A stretch of DNA of 42,860 nt from a virus, in the IMG/VR virus record IMGVR_UViG_3300043446_003464, positions 1 to 42,860 of that record. One strand, written 5' to 3'. Made by a program: the position numbers and the translations under genes. How positions within the stretch are numbered: position 1 is the stretch's first letter; the number at the start of each line of letters is the position of its first letter. This document shows positions 14,104 through 22,724 of the stretch, one piece after another. The notes beneath the pieces are model-generated. The model saw only the letters and a program-made list of their open reading frames with translations. It was not told the DNA's origin and ran no database searches.

Positions 14104-16543
14104 CCCGCCCCGCTCGGTGCCGCTGAGCGAGGCCTCTGCGCTGCAGCAGCAGATCGCCGCGGCATGGCCGGGTGGCGCGAGTGACTGCGAGCTGCGCATC
14201 GACGGTGCGGTGGTGGACCCGCTGACGGACGCGCGGCTGGACGTGCCGCCGGTGCCCGGCATGGCTGTGCACCTGGTGCGGCGGCCGGCTGAGTCGGCCG
14301 TTAGGGGTGCGTTTCGGCTGGTAGGCTCGGTGGTTAATGCGGTGCTCAAGCCGTTCGGCCTGGGGCGACAGAATCAGGCCGCCGCAAACGGCGCGTTCAC
14401 TGGAAAGGACTCGCCCAACAACTCCCTGACGGCGCAAACCAACGTCGTGCGCGCGTACCAGGGCGTGCCCGACGTGTACGGGTATCGGCGCATCTGGCCA
14501 GATCTTATTCAGCCGTCTGTCGTTGAGTACGTCTCAAACGTCAAGCAAATAACCGAGTGGCTTTGCTTGAGCCGCGGAAAGGGTGACGTCACCTCGGTTC
14601 AATATGCCGAGACTCCCATCGGCGATATCAGCGGCGCGAGCTATGCGCTATTCGAGCCCACACCAGTGGGTGGCGTATACGAATTCGGCGCAACCACAAT
14701 AACCGACGTGTATGAGCAGTTTGCGAGCCCAGACGTAAGCGGGCAAGAATTGCCATACGCAGTAGTGTTCGCCACGCTGACAAAAACAGGGGCGTTCTCG
14801 GCCAATAACGGGGATTCGTTCTTCACCGTTGCAATCCCGGACGGGACGGATCTGGCAAATCTGAAAAGCCTTGTGCCAAGCGGCATTGCCCACGTAAATT
14901 TCACATACTCAGCCGGGATTTTCGATGCGGACTGCGCGGTCCTAGCTGTCGTTGTGGCCAGCGGCACCGCGACGTTTACGTTTTCGAGTAGCGTTTGGGC
15001 AGGCGGCCCATTATCAGAGGGCGGCATATCATTCTCGATCCTACCCTACGGGTCCACGAAAACGACTGTTGGGCCGATTACGCTCCCGATATCCGCTCCG
15101 CGTATCTGGTGGAATTTGGCGTTCCTGCGTGGTCTGCAGGGCTCCGTGCAGGTTAAGGCTGAATGGTGGCAGATCGACGGTGCCGGCGCGGAGATCGGTG
15201 GCACGCGGCAAAGCCAGACCAATACCTACACGGCCGCCACCTACGACCAGCGGTTCTATACTGAGAAAGTGACGCCAAGCGGCGGGACCGGTCGGTATAA
15301 GATTCAGTTCACTCGGCTATCCGTGCAGGTATCCGGTGACGGCGCCGACGTGGTAAAACTGGAGCTCGCATCGGCGGTGCGCTACTCGGCAGCCAAGACC
15401 CTGCCGGCGTGCACGATCATGAGGATCGCGACGAAGGCTGTCGAGGGTTCTGCCGGGCTCGGTGACCGCAAGTACAACATGCGCTGGCAGCGCCACGTGC
15501 GCACCCTGACCGCAGTCACTCCCAGTGCGTCGCGCAATTTCGCCAGGGCCCTGGCGCACGTCTGGCACATCGCAGGCAACGACATGGCGCAGCTCGACGC
15601 CGACGCTCTGGCGGCCGTCAACGCGGAGTTCGGCGAGTCCTCGCCCCTGCTGCGGTACGACGGGAGCCTCGACGACGCTGACGTGTCCCTCGGCGAACGC
15701 ATGCAGCGCATCGCCGATACGGCGCGGTGCACGATCTGGCGGGATGGCACGCAATGGTCCGTGGTGCGCGACCAGGCCCGCAGTGTGGTGGACCTGCAGC
15801 TCGACTACCGCACCTTGGCGTCCGGCGGCGAGTCGGCCATGAGCTACTCAGCCTACCTACCCAAGGCCATGGACGGCGTTGAGGTTGAGTACGTGGACGA
15901 GACGACCCAGCAGACCCGCGCCTACATCCGACTGAGCATAGCCACGGGTGCTGTTGTGGTAGGCACGCCTGTCCATCCGCTAAAGATCAAGCTGTCGGGC
16001 TGTACGACTGCCGCGCAGGCGCAGAATCGGGCCGACCTCGAAGCGCGCCGCCTGCTGTACCAGCGCACGACGGTGACCGACACGGCTCTTGCAGAGGCCC
16101 AGGCCCTCGCGCCGCTGTCGCTGGTGCGCTGGGTGGACCCCGCCGACTTTGGCGGCGCTGAGGACGGTTTGCAGGCCGGCGAGGTGCTGGCGCTGGACGG
16201 GCTCAACGTCACCACCAGCGAACCACTCGACTTCCGGGGCGAGCCGGACGGCCGGATCGTCTTCACAGGTGTGGACGGCCGCGTGCTGGGCTCACCCATC
16301 CTGTGCACCCCGGCTGCCGGCGGCGGGTGCGTGCTGGCCACGGCTGCGCCGGCTGGCGTCTACGTGGCCGGGCCGACGCGCCAGCTTGGCAGTCGGTACG
16401 CGTTCGGGCCGGGCCTGAGTGCCGCGGAACTAAGTGCCGCCGGCCTCTACACCGTCGTCCCGCCGTTGCGCCCTACCGGCAAAAATGGCAATGTCACGTT
16501 GACCCTGGCAAACTACGATCCACGAATTTACGAGGCCGATTGA
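14081..16543 (+). CDS. Central tail hub / host specificity protein, J-like
   Basis: 820 aa with the start at ATG 14081, overlapping the peptidase gene by 23 bases. The N-terminal 90 residues (CELRIDGAVVDPL, VPPVPGMAVHLVRRP) look like a ubiquitin-like lambda I-type domain fused in front. Then follow a Gly/Asn linker, the J core (VVRAYQGVPDVYGYRRIWPDLIQ) and a hub domain (MRWQRHVRTLTAV, LDDADVSLGERMQRIADTARCTIWRDG). Bases about 14480-15100 are visibly poorer in GC, so part of the protein may be an acquired insertion. Confidence 0.85.
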   Translation: MHLHLPTDPPRSVPLSEASALQQQIAAAWPGGASDCELRIDGAVVDPLTDARLDVPPVPGMAVHLVRRPAESAVRGAFRLVGSVVNAVLKPFGLGRQNQAAANGAFTGKDSPNNSLTAQTNVVRAYQGVPDVYGYRRIWPDLIQPSVVEYVSNVKQITEWLCLSRGKGDVTSVQYAETPIGDISGASYALFEPTPVGGVYEFGATTITDVYEQFASPDVSGQELPYAVVFATLTKTGAFSANNGDSFFTVAIPDGTDLANLKSLVPSGIAHVNFTYSAGIFDADCAVLAVVVASGTATFTFSSSVWAGGPLSEGGISFSILPYGSTKTTVGPITLPISAPRIWWNLAFLRGLQGSVQVKAEWWQIDGAGAEIGGTRQSQTNTYTAATYDQRFYTEKVTPSGGTGRYKIQFTRLSVQVSGDGADVVKLELASAVRYSAAKTLPACTIMRIATKAVEGSAGLGDRKYNMRWQRHVRTLTAVTPSASRNFARALAHVWHIAGNDMAQLDADALAAVNAEFGESSPLLRYDGSLDDADVSLGERMQRIADTARCTIWRDGTQWSVVRDQARSVVDLQLDYRTLASGGESAMSYSAYLPKAMDGVEVEYVDETTQQTRAYIRLSIATGAVVVGTPVHPLKIKLSGCTTAAQAQNRADLEARRLLYQRTTVTDTALAEAQALAPLSLVRWVDPADFGGAEDGLQAGEVLALDGLNVTTSEPLDFRGEPDGRIVFTGVDGRVLGSPILCTPAAGGGCVLATAAPAGVYVAGPTRQLGSRYAFGPGLSAAELSAAGLYTVVPPLRPTGKNGNVTLTLANYDPRIYEAD

Positions 16544-16545
16544 AT

Positions 16546-18825
16546 ATGACCACCACTACCATTGTACCGTCATCGGATGTGTCCGATTTTGTTTTCAACG
16601 TTCAGAAGCTGGACGAGATCGCGACCGGTACTGCCCTCACTTATGTCGATCGGCTCGGCGTCGAGCGGTCTACCGCTGCGGGCGTCATGGCGCGCTTTGC
16701 CGCGCTGAATCCGCGCGGGCCGTGGGCGACTGCGACGGTTTACCAGCCGCGAGATTTGGTGCTCGAATCCGGCACCTGGTATATCGCGCTAAACACTCAC
16801 ACGTCGGGGGCGACGTTCGCGGGCGACTTGTCGGCGCACTGGCGCCCTGAGCAGGGCGTGACGCGAGCAGATCTCGCAGACCCCACCGGCGCGAGCAATG
16901 GTGATGCGCTGATGGCAGTAAAGCGTGTCGCCACTGGGACGGTAGCCACTACACAGCATGAAGTAAATTCACGCGTCATGAATGTCTACGATTACATGAC
17001 GCCGGCATTGATAGCGGACGCAAAAAATCTAGTTCCTGTTCTTGACCACACCTCTGCGATACAAGCCGCCATCGACGATGCCAGCAATACCTACGGCGGC
17101 GGAGAAATAATTGCGGACGGCAGGTTTAGACTTACTAGTAAGTTAACTGTAAAAAGTTTTGTCAAAATAAAGGGTAAAACGTGGCTGTCAAACGCCGGTA
17201 ATGGTCATTGGACCGGTGCGACAACTTTTTTTATTGATTGGGGCGCTGGCGACGACAATCACGCAGTTGAAATGCAATATTCTTCTGCGATTGAAGGGAT
17301 AATGTTTTACTATCCCGGGCAGGTAGATAAAAATATGGAATTGTCCGGCGTGGTACAGGCGAATCCGGTACAGTTTGGATATACGATATCAACACCCACA
17401 TCTGGCGTGTCGCACGACAATATACAAATAAGAAATGTATCTCTTGTAAATAGTTACAAGGGTATTAGGCTAAACAACGCAGGCAGGTGGCGAGTAGAAC
17501 AAATTCAAGGAGACCCACTTTACGTGGGGTTCACGGCTTCCGATTGCTACGATGTTTGTTATTTAGATAGCGTGCATTTTTGGCCGTTTTTTGCGGATTT
17601 CCCGTATGCTGGAGCCCCAGGAGCGACTGCGCTAGGGACATGGAAGTTTAACAACGGCACGGGCTTTTTAATGTATCGCATCGACGGTTGCATGACTGGC
17701 AAAGTGTTTGTTTACGGTAGGCTAGTAGGATGGCAATCTGACTCCGGCCTGTGGGCTGATATTGCAAATTTGCTGACTGATACGTGTCAGTATCCGTACG
17801 TGCAAACACTGGCGAACAAAGTGCGAATTGCTAATTTGGAGTGCATCGGATCGGCCGCCGTGCGCACTGCTGTATGGTATGAAGACGGTGGGTTATTGGA
17901 GGTTGTGAACGGATATATAAACGATACAAACAGTGTGGGGTTTCAGATTGGTGGATCATCAGGCACGGTTCTTATCGGCAATGTTAAGTTTGATGACAAA
18001 GTAACGCCCCTTGTGTCAACCGGTACTGTTGTCAAAATTAAAATAAGCAACTGCCAATACAAAGTGCCTCCTTTTGGCGTAGGCAATGTGTATGTCGATG
18101 GGTTGCCGCTGCCGGATCCAACAACGGCCGTAACACTCCCGGCACCAATAAATACACCAGCGACAGCCATTTCGGGTGGATATGAATATACGTTGGCGAC
18201 AGTTGGAAGTGAAATGCTGCGCTACGATGTTACGACGCTTTTTCAGCGCAATTCGCTTTATGTATTTTCGTTCATCTACGAACTCGTAGGCGATGCCTCT
18301 TCGTGGTCATATGAGTTTGTCGTATCAAAGGACACGGGCGCGGATTTGCAGGTGAGTTATCAACCTTCGTACCCGATGAAGCTGAGCACAACGGCCGGCC
18401 AGCCATCTAGGCGCGTCTATATACCGTTCTTTGCTAACTTTGGGTTTTATCGGCAAGTGTTGCGGCTAACTATTGTAAATTCATCTGCAGTAGCTGGTGC
18501 AAAACTGAAAGTTACCGATATTCAATTGCATGAACAGGGCAATAGATATACGACAGACGCGCAGGTATCCATGATGATGACGCACGGCTACAATCTAGAT
18601 GCCTTTGGCATGGGGCAAACATTGCTCGCAAAAGGAAAAAACAGGATCGTACTGCCACGGCCAGAGTCTGGAATTGGGAGGACGACCGAAGTGCCTACTG
18701 CTGGGACATGGGCTGTTGGTGACGAGGTGCGGGTTTACAATCCAGTGTCTGGCGGGCCTATAGGGTACGTTTGCACTGCTGGCGGGACCCCTGGCACGTG
18801 GAAAGCGTTCGGCACAATCGCATAA
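16546..18825 (+). CDS. Tailspike with right-handed beta-helix, probable depolymerase
   Basis: 759 aa receptor-binding spike. Residues 1-110 are a virion-anchoring region with an enzyme-linked carbohydrate-module-like segment (GPWATATVYQPRDLVLESGTWYIA). Residues about 145-200 carry the pectate-lyase-3 type entry motif (VMNVYDYMTP, HTSAIQAAIDDASNTYGGGEI), then short beta rungs to about 530. A C-terminal beta domain and a tip (TAGTWAVGDEVRVYN) end it. From about 16950 to 18660 the DNA is strongly AT-richer and uses other codons than its neighbours, a sign of recent transfer. Substrate not predictable. Confidence 0.85.
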   Translation: MTTTTIVPSSDVSDFVFNVQKLDEIATGTALTYVDRLGVERSTAAGVMARFAALNPRGPWATATVYQPRDLVLESGTWYIALNTHTSGATFAGDLSAHWRPEQGVTRADLADPTGASNGDALMAVKRVATGTVATTQHEVNSRVMNVYDYMTPALIADAKNLVPVLDHTSAIQAAIDDASNTYGGGEIIADGRFRLTSKLTVKSFVKIKGKTWLSNAGNGHWTGATTFFIDWGAGDDNHAVEMQYSSAIEGIMFYYPGQVDKNMELSGVVQANPVQFGYTISTPTSGVSHDNIQIRNVSLVNSYKGIRLNNAGRWRVEQIQGDPLYVGFTASDCYDVCYLDSVHFWPFFADFPYAGAPGATALGTWKFNNGTGFLMYRIDGCMTGKVFVYGRLVGWQSDSGLWADIANLLTDTCQYPYVQTLANKVRIANLECIGSAAVRTAVWYEDGGLLEVVNGYINDTNSVGFQIGGSSGTVLIGNVKFDDKVTPLVSTGTVVKIKISNCQYKVPPFGVGNVYVDGLPLPDPTTAVTLPAPINTPATAISGGYEYTLATVGSEMLRYDVTTLFQRNSLYVFSFIYELVGDASSWSYEFVVSKDTGADLQVSYQPSYPMKLSTTAGQPSRRVYIPFFANFGFYRQVLRLTIVNSSAVAGAKLKVTDIQLHEQGNRYTTDAQVSMMMTHGYNLDAFGMGQTLLAKGKNRIVLPRPESGIGRTTEVPTAGTWAVGDEVRVYNPVSGGPIGYVCTAGGTPGTWKAFGTIA

Positions 18826-18835
18826 GGACTCAGAT

Positions 18836-18883
18836 ATGAAAACACCGAATCGCATCCCCCGCGGCAATCGTGTCGTAAGCTAA
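18836..18883 (+). CDS. Possible 15-aa microprotein
   Basis: ATG-started frame giving MKTPNRIPRGNRVVS. AAGGA stands ten bases before the ATG, the frame follows the tailspike stop by ten bases, and its own stop TAA forms part of the ribosome-binding site (AAGGA) of the next gene. It may be a translated leader that couples the spike gene to the lysis cassette, or a real basic peptide. Coding status is uncertain. Confidence 0.4.
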   Translation: MKTPNRIPRGNRVVS

Positions 18884-18891
18884 GGAACATA

Positions 18892-19053
18892 ATGCTGACA
18901 ACCGTTTTTATTACCGCCGCCGCATACTGCGTCGCGCTCCACGCTGTCCGCCGAGTCCGCGCCTACGTTCCGCCGGGCAAGGCTCGCGCCGCGCTGGATG
19001 CCACGCTGCGTGCGTTGGGCGGGGGCGGCGGTGGCCCCGCCGAGCCGTTCTAG
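18892..19053 (+). CDS. Small membrane protein of the lysis cassette, 53 aa
   Basis: Below usual length cut-offs. AAGGA seven bases before the ATG. The N-terminal 20 residues (MLTTVFITAAAYCVALHAV) form a membrane or signal segment, followed by a basic stretch (RRVRAYVPPGKARAAL) and a Gly-rich tail. It could be a small lysis or spanin-like component by position only. Confidence 0.6.
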   Translation: MLTTVFITAAAYCVALHAVRRVRAYVPPGKARAALDATLRALGGGGGGPAEPF

Positions 19054-19057
19054 GGCG

Positions 19058-19438
19058 GTGGCGGGTCTGGCCCTGGGTCTGGTGGCGCTGACTGTGGTGC
19101 GCTACTACGCCCCTTGGCTGGCCCCGGCCGACGTGCGCGGACTCGTGTCCAAGTCGCTGGGTGCCGTGCAAAGCCTCGTGCATATGGCGGTGCTGTGCAT
19201 CATCGTCCGGCACTGGCTACGGCGCGTGGCGGGGCCGATAATGCTTGCGGCGGCCTACGCGGTGTGGGAAGAGGCCCAGGGGGCGATCTGCCCCATCTGG
19301 TACATCTTCGAGCCGTGGCATGTGCCCCAGGGTGCGGCGATGTGCAGCGCACGGGCCGGCTATGATTTTGGCTTGCTGGGCGCCCTCGTGGCGTCCGGTG
19401 TGGTGTTGGCGATCTACCGAAGGGGCGTGCGGAAATGA
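19058..19438 (+). CDS. Membrane protein of the lysis cassette, 126 aa
   Basis: Three or four hydrophobic segments (AGLALGLVALTVVRYYA; LVHMAVLCIIV; RVAGPIMLAAAYAVW; FGLLGALVASGVVLAIY) and a basic C-terminus. Start: the GTG at 19058, just after the upstream TAG; an ATG at 18998 in the same frame would overlap the previous gene by 56 bases. Candidate holin or holin partner, by topology and place only. Confidence 0.6.
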   Translation: MAGLALGLVALTVVRYYAPWLAPADVRGLVSKSLGAVQSLVHMAVLCIIVRHWLRRVAGPIMLAAAYAVWEEAQGAICPIWYIFEPWHVPQGAAMCSARAGYDFGLLGALVASGVVLAIYRRGVRK

Positions 19439-19812
19439 GCGATGCAACAGCAACGGCTGCGTGGGTGGCGGTCGTCGTGGCGGCCGGCGCGACTCTCGGC
19501 GTGCACCCCGCCGCGGTGGTTACGGCGGGCCTCGGGGCGGGCGTCGGGCTCATCCTGACCCCGGGCCTCGGCCGAGGTCCCGCCATCGCCCTGGCGGCCC
19601 TGCTGACGCCCATCGCCCCTGTGGTGTCGGCTTGGTACGTCGCAGAGCACGTACCGCCCTTTGCCGCACCGCTGGCCGCGCAGTGCGCCATCGCATGCGG
19701 CGTCGCGATGCTCGGGCCGGCTGCGCTGCGTGTCGCGATCGAGATGACACCCGCCGTAGTGCGTGCTGCGGCGGAACGCATCGTTCACTTGGTGGGGAGG
19801 GGGAAGCCATGA
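19435..19812 (+). CDS. Membrane protein of the lysis cassette, 125 aa
   Basis: Ala/Val/Gly-rich with about three hydrophobic segments (TAAWVAVVVAAGATLGV, VVTAGLGAGVGLIL, IALAALLTPIAPVVSAWYV) and a basic amphipathic C-terminus. ATGA overlap with both neighbours. Holin-like in size and hydropathy, but no named holin family is recognised. Confidence 0.6.
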   Translation: MSDATATAAWVAVVVAAGATLGVHPAAVVTAGLGAGVGLILTPGLGRGPAIALAALLTPIAPVVSAWYVAEHVPPFAAPLAAQCAIACGVAMLGPAALRVAIEMTPAVVRAAAERIVHLVGRGKP

Positions 19813-20075
19813 ACCTGATGCTCGGCGTGATCGCCGCGTTGGTGGCCGGCGCCTACGTGTGCCGGCTCGACATGATGCAGGTGTGGACGACGCGTGCCGC
19901 GGCGATCCTGCCGCACCTGGCCGGTTTCGGCGCGGCGCTGTGGGCGATGGCGTGGGCGCTGATGGGGCGGGACCCTGGGCTCGCCGGCTGGGTCGCTGTG
20001 GGGCTCGCTGGGGCCTGGATCCTGGCTACCTGGCCGCAGTGGCGGCACGGCATGCCGGCGTGGGCGCGGCGATGA
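19809..20075 (+). CDS. Holin-like membrane protein, 88 aa
   Basis: Three hydrophobic helices (LMLGVIAALVAGAYV, ILPHLAGFGAALWAMAWALM, GWVAVGLAGAWILATWP), a short loop and a basic tail (WRHGMPAWARR). Size and three-helix topology suit a class I holin, and it stands three genes before the endolysin. Start overlaps the previous stop (ATGA). Confidence 0.6.
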   Translation: MNLMLGVIAALVAGAYVCRLDMMQVWTTRAAAILPHLAGFGAALWAMAWALMGRDPGLAGWVAVGLAGAWILATWPQWRHGMPAWARR

Positions 20076-20536
20076 TGTCCGCCCTGTTGTCGTTCCTGGG
20101 TGGCTCGGCCTTCCGCATGGTCTGGGGTGAGGTGTCGGCCTGGCTCACCGCCCGGCAGGATCATCGCTTCGAGCTGGAGCGCCTGCGCCTGCAGGCCGAG
20201 TGCGACGCCGCGCAGCACGCGCGCAACCTGGAGGCGATCAGGGTGCAGGCCGAGCTGGGGGCCAAGACCATCCAGGTGCAGGCGGAAGCCGATCTCGGGC
20301 GCGTCGAGGGCGAGGCGTGGCGCGATGCTGTGCAGGCCACCGGCCGGCCGGTGGGCGTGGCATGGGTCGATGCCTGGAACGCGACGATCCGGCCTGGCGT
20401 GGCCACGTGGGCGGTGGCAATGTTGACGGCCGCCGAGTTTGGGGCGTTCGCCCTGTCGGAAGCCACGGCGAACGTGGCCTTCGCAGCCCTCGGGATCTAC
20501 CTGGCAGACCGGAGCTTGGGCAAGCGTGGCAAGTGA
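20072..20536 (+). CDS. Membrane-associated coiled-coil protein before the endolysin
   Basis: 154 aa. The N-terminus MMSALLSFLGGSAFRMVWGEVSAW is amphipathic or membrane-seeking. Residues 29-90 form a charged coiled coil (QDHRFELERLRLQAECDAAQHARNLEA within it). Two hydrophobic segments follow (PGVATWAVAMLTAAEFGAFAL; VAFAALGIYLA). It precedes the endolysin and overlaps it by 11 bases. It may be a holin- or spanin-like accessory; not a recognised Rz. Confidence 0.65.
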   Translation: MMSALLSFLGGSAFRMVWGEVSAWLTARQDHRFELERLRLQAECDAAQHARNLEAIRVQAELGAKTIQVQAEADLGRVEGEAWRDAVQATGRPVGVAWVDAWNATIRPGVATWAVAMLTAAEFGAFALSEATANVAFAALGIYLADRSLGKRGK

Positions 20537-20984
20537 TGCCGTCGATCTGGCCGCAACCCTGTGCCGGCGGTTCGAGGGGCTGCACCTGACCCCCTACCTG
20601 TGCCCGGCCGGCGTGCCCACGATCGGCTACGGGGCCACGCACTACCTCGACGGCCGGCCGGTGCTGCTGAGCGATCCGCCCATTACGCGCGACGCTGCCG
20701 AGAGAATGCTGGCGCTGCAGTTGGAGCGGGTCTACATGCCGCAGACGCTGGCGCTGTGCCCCGGGCTCACCGGCGGCCGGTTGGCGGCCCTGACCGACTT
20801 CGCGTTCAACCTGGGCGCCGGGTCGCTGCGAGCGTCAACGCTGCGCCGGCGCGTGAACGCCGGTGACTGGGCGGCCGTACCGGACGAGCTGCGGCGCTGG
20901 GTGCGCGGCGGCGGGCGTGTCTTGCGCGGGCTGGTGCTGCGCAGGGAATCGGAGATCAAGATGATCACTGCTCGTCCCAGTTGA
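20526..20984 (+). CDS. Endolysin, GH24 lysozyme with E-C-T active site
   Basis: 152 aa muramidase that cleaves the glycan backbone of peptidoglycan. RRFEGLHLTPYLCPAG followed by PTIGYGAT gives the E-8aa-(D/C)-5aa-T triad: Glu17, Cys26, Thr32, with Cys where T4 lysozyme has Asp, as in several known phage endolysins. No N-terminal membrane anchor, so export must rely on a holin. GTG start at 20526. It ends 20 bases inside the converging gene. Confidence 0.92.
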   Translation: MASDAVDLAATLCRRFEGLHLTPYLCPAGVPTIGYGATHYLDGRPVLLSDPPITRDAAERMLALQLERVYMPQTLALCPGLTGGRLAALTDFAFNLGAGSLRASTLRRRVNAGDWAAVPDELRRWVRGGGRVLRGLVLRRESEIKMITARPS

Positions 20985-21477
20985 GCGGCGGGTTCGGCTC
21001 GTACAAGATCACGGACTGGCCTCCACAAAACGACACCAACTCTCCGGGCTTTACTCGGTATTCCATCAGCGGGTGCATGAAGTTCGGTGTACACGGATGA
21101 CCTGGTAGCCCAACGTCGCGCCACTCGTCTTCGCAGTTGCGGTAGCGCGATTGCACCGTGCACCCGATCTTCCAGCCGTCAATGGCCGGGATTGTGTCTT
21201 CGCGGACGCGTGGCGAGTCCTCGCGGTATGACAGCGCCACGTCGTTGCGGTCCTCTGGCTGCTGGGCAGCCCGGATGGCCAGACCCGTATGCACCAGTTG
21301 GTCGGCGAGTCCCGCCAGAGCGCCAAGTTGTTGCCGGGCATCATGAGAGGCCGCAGCGGCCACCTCGCGTAGCAAGTCGTTGAGCAAGTCGTCAGGGGTC
21401 ATGTCAGCCAACGGGCGATAGCCGCGGCTCGTGTAGGCCGCGATGATGGCGTCGCGCCAGGGGTTCGGTTCGTTCAT
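20965..21477 (-). CDS. Hypothetical 170-aa phage protein
   Basis: Not recognised. Start ATG at 21477 overlaps the HNH gene stop. The N-terminal half is helical (TPDDLLNDLLREVAAAASHDARQ), the second half beta-rich with a Cys and aromatic end (YRVKPGELVSFCGGQSVILYEPNPPLNWDEQ). It is the last gene of the long unit from promoter copy 6 and converges with the endolysin. Confidence 0.6.
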   Translation of the reverse strand: MNEPNPWRDAIIAAYTSRGYRPLADMTPDDLLNDLLREVAAAASHDARQQLGALAGLADQLVHTGLAIRAAQQPEDRNDVALSYREDSPRVREDTIPAIDGWKIGCTVQSRYRNCEDEWRDVGLPGHPCTPNFMHPLMEYRVKPGELVSFCGGQSVILYEPNPPLNWDEQ

Positions 21478-21851
21478 CTTCGGTATCTCCGTTGTGCGTT
21501 CTGCCTCGGCGTCACAAGGTCCAGGTGATCCGGGTTGATGCACTTGGTGGTCTCACACAGATGGTCGAGTTGCAAGCCGCTGTGCCGCAGCTCCAGGCAC
21601 GCCAAGTGCAAAGGGTACGGCGCGGTGATGCCCGTCTCCAGCATCACCCATGACGCCACGTGTGCCGTGAGCGGGACGTTGCGGGCCAACTCGGGCACGT
21701 ACAAGTTGAACCGCCCGTATCCGTAGCTGGAGCGCTTGCGGCCCGTCCAGCACCAGCAGCCGTTGTCGCTGTCGGGCTTGGCCGTGTTGGCCATGAGCCG
21801 CTCCCACAGCGAGCCGTATCGCCGGCCTTGGGTGCCGGGGTCATAGGCCAT
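21474..21851 (-). CDS. HNH endonuclease
   Basis: 125 aa. CWCWTG near residue 34, GYGRFN, LDHLC around residues 95-99 and CINPDHLDLVTPRQN thereafter form the HNH_3-type fold: the histidines of DH and NPDH would coordinate the metal, and Cys pairs frame a zinc site. Such freestanding nucleases in phages may act as homing enzymes or nick DNA. Start ATG 21851 overlaps the upstream gene by 11 bases. Confidence 0.85.
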   Translation of the reverse strand: MAYDPGTQGRRYGSLWERLMANTAKPDSDNGCWCWTGRKRSSYGYGRFNLYVPELARNVPLTAHVASWVMLETGITAPYPLHLACLELRHSGLQLDHLCETTKCINPDHLDLVTPRQNAQRRYRR

Positions 21852-22092
21852 CCGTGCGCCGCAGCTTGGCGTGCTTCTTTGGTGTCGGCACCACAGCGGA
21901 CGCCACCCCACACGTGGATAACGGCGTCAGGAGCAGGCTTTCGCGTTCGGCCAGCGCTTCCTGCAGCCGTTGCTGATGCGCCGCAGCTCGGCGCAACGCT
22001 ACGCCGGTGTCGCGTTGCGCTTCCCAGCCGAGGTGCCACAGTTCGTCAGGGTCCGCCAGGTCGGCGAGTTCGATTAGGTATTGCGGGGTCAT
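21841..22092 (-). CDS. Hypothetical 83-aa phage protein
   Basis: Not recognised. Helical, with a charged central part (RRAAAHQQRLQEALAERESLL) and a basic C-terminus (PKKHAKLRRTDGL). ATGA overlap with the upstream gene fixes the start at 22092. Confidence 0.6.
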   Translation of the reverse strand: MTPQYLIELADLADPDELWHLGWEAQRDTGVALRRAAAHQQRLQEALAERESLLLTPLSTCGVASAVVPTPKKHAKLRRTDGL

Positions 22093-22337
22093 GATGTTGC
22101 GTCGTAGTCCTTCACGGCTTCCGTGGCATTGGCCAGGCGCACAAGCGCCGCGTCTTTCCGTTCCTTGTCGATGCCGCGGTAGCGCAAGAACTGCCGGGCG
22201 GCCTCGTGCACTTCGCGAAGGAGCCCGATCTCGTTCAGCGCCCACTCGGCAATATGCGTTAGCTCAGGGCTCTGCTCGCGCTCGAAGTCAACAAAGGCTT
22301 GGAGCTGGACGATTGGCGGGATGTCGGCGTTGCTCAT
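22089..22337 (-). CDS. Hypothetical 82-aa helical phage protein
   Basis: Not recognised. A start at 22337 gives ATGA overlap with the upstream stop and is preferred to 22346. Two amphipathic helices (VQLQAFVDFEREQSPELTHI; WALNEIGLLREVHEAARQFL) and a charged C-terminus are predicted by eye. Confidence 0.6.
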   Translation of the reverse strand: MSNADIPPIVQLQAFVDFEREQSPELTHIAEWALNEIGLLREVHEAARQFLRYRGIDKERKDAALVRLANATEAVKDYDATS

Positions 22338-22720
22338 GGCAGACACTGGTTGCCGTACAGCACGGCCTGGAACAACGCCACGCGGTCTTCCTTCTGCATC
22401 AGGTTGAGCCGTTTGGCGACGGACGACGCGGCGAGGAATCGCGCGTGGAAGTCGTCGTCAACCGTGATGATGACGTTCACCTCACCTCGTGAGTATGACC
22501 GGAACGACGAGTCGAACACGAAGTCGTGGCGATCGCTGATGTCCGAGCCGTCGTGCTCGAAGCCGAGAAGCGACAGCATATCCCGCGCCGCGTCCCATTT
22601 GGCTTCGTCAACCAGCACCAGCAGGTCGAGATCAGTGTCAGTGGGCGGCGGGTTGCACGTCACGCGGCTGCCCACTGGTGTGACGGCGATCAGGCCCGGA
22701 AGGGCGTCGAGTTCGTTCAT
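22334..22720 (-). CDS. Nucleotidyltransferase-like protein
   Basis: 128 aa. VGSRVTCNPPPTDTDLDLLVLV (around residues 17-38) resembles the G-S-x...D-x-D motif of minimal nucleotidyltransferases: Gly-Ser followed by two Asp in a strand, with VNVIITVDDDF later giving the third acidic residue. The substrate could be RNA, protein or nucleotide; unknown. Start at 22720, with AAGGA about ten bases upstream. Confidence 0.7.
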   Translation of the reverse strand: MNELDALPGLIAVTPVGSRVTCNPPPTDTDLDLLVLVDEAKWDAARDMLSLLGFEHDGSDISDRHDFVFDSSFRSYSRGEVNVIITVDDDFHARFLAASSVAKRLNLMQKEDRVALFQAVLYGNQCLP

Positions 22721-22724
22721 TGCG

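Noticed and set aside
20950-20990. A terminator between the converging endolysin and 20965 genes
   Set aside because: The genes overlap and no hairpin with a T run is visible; the same holds at 40580-40602.
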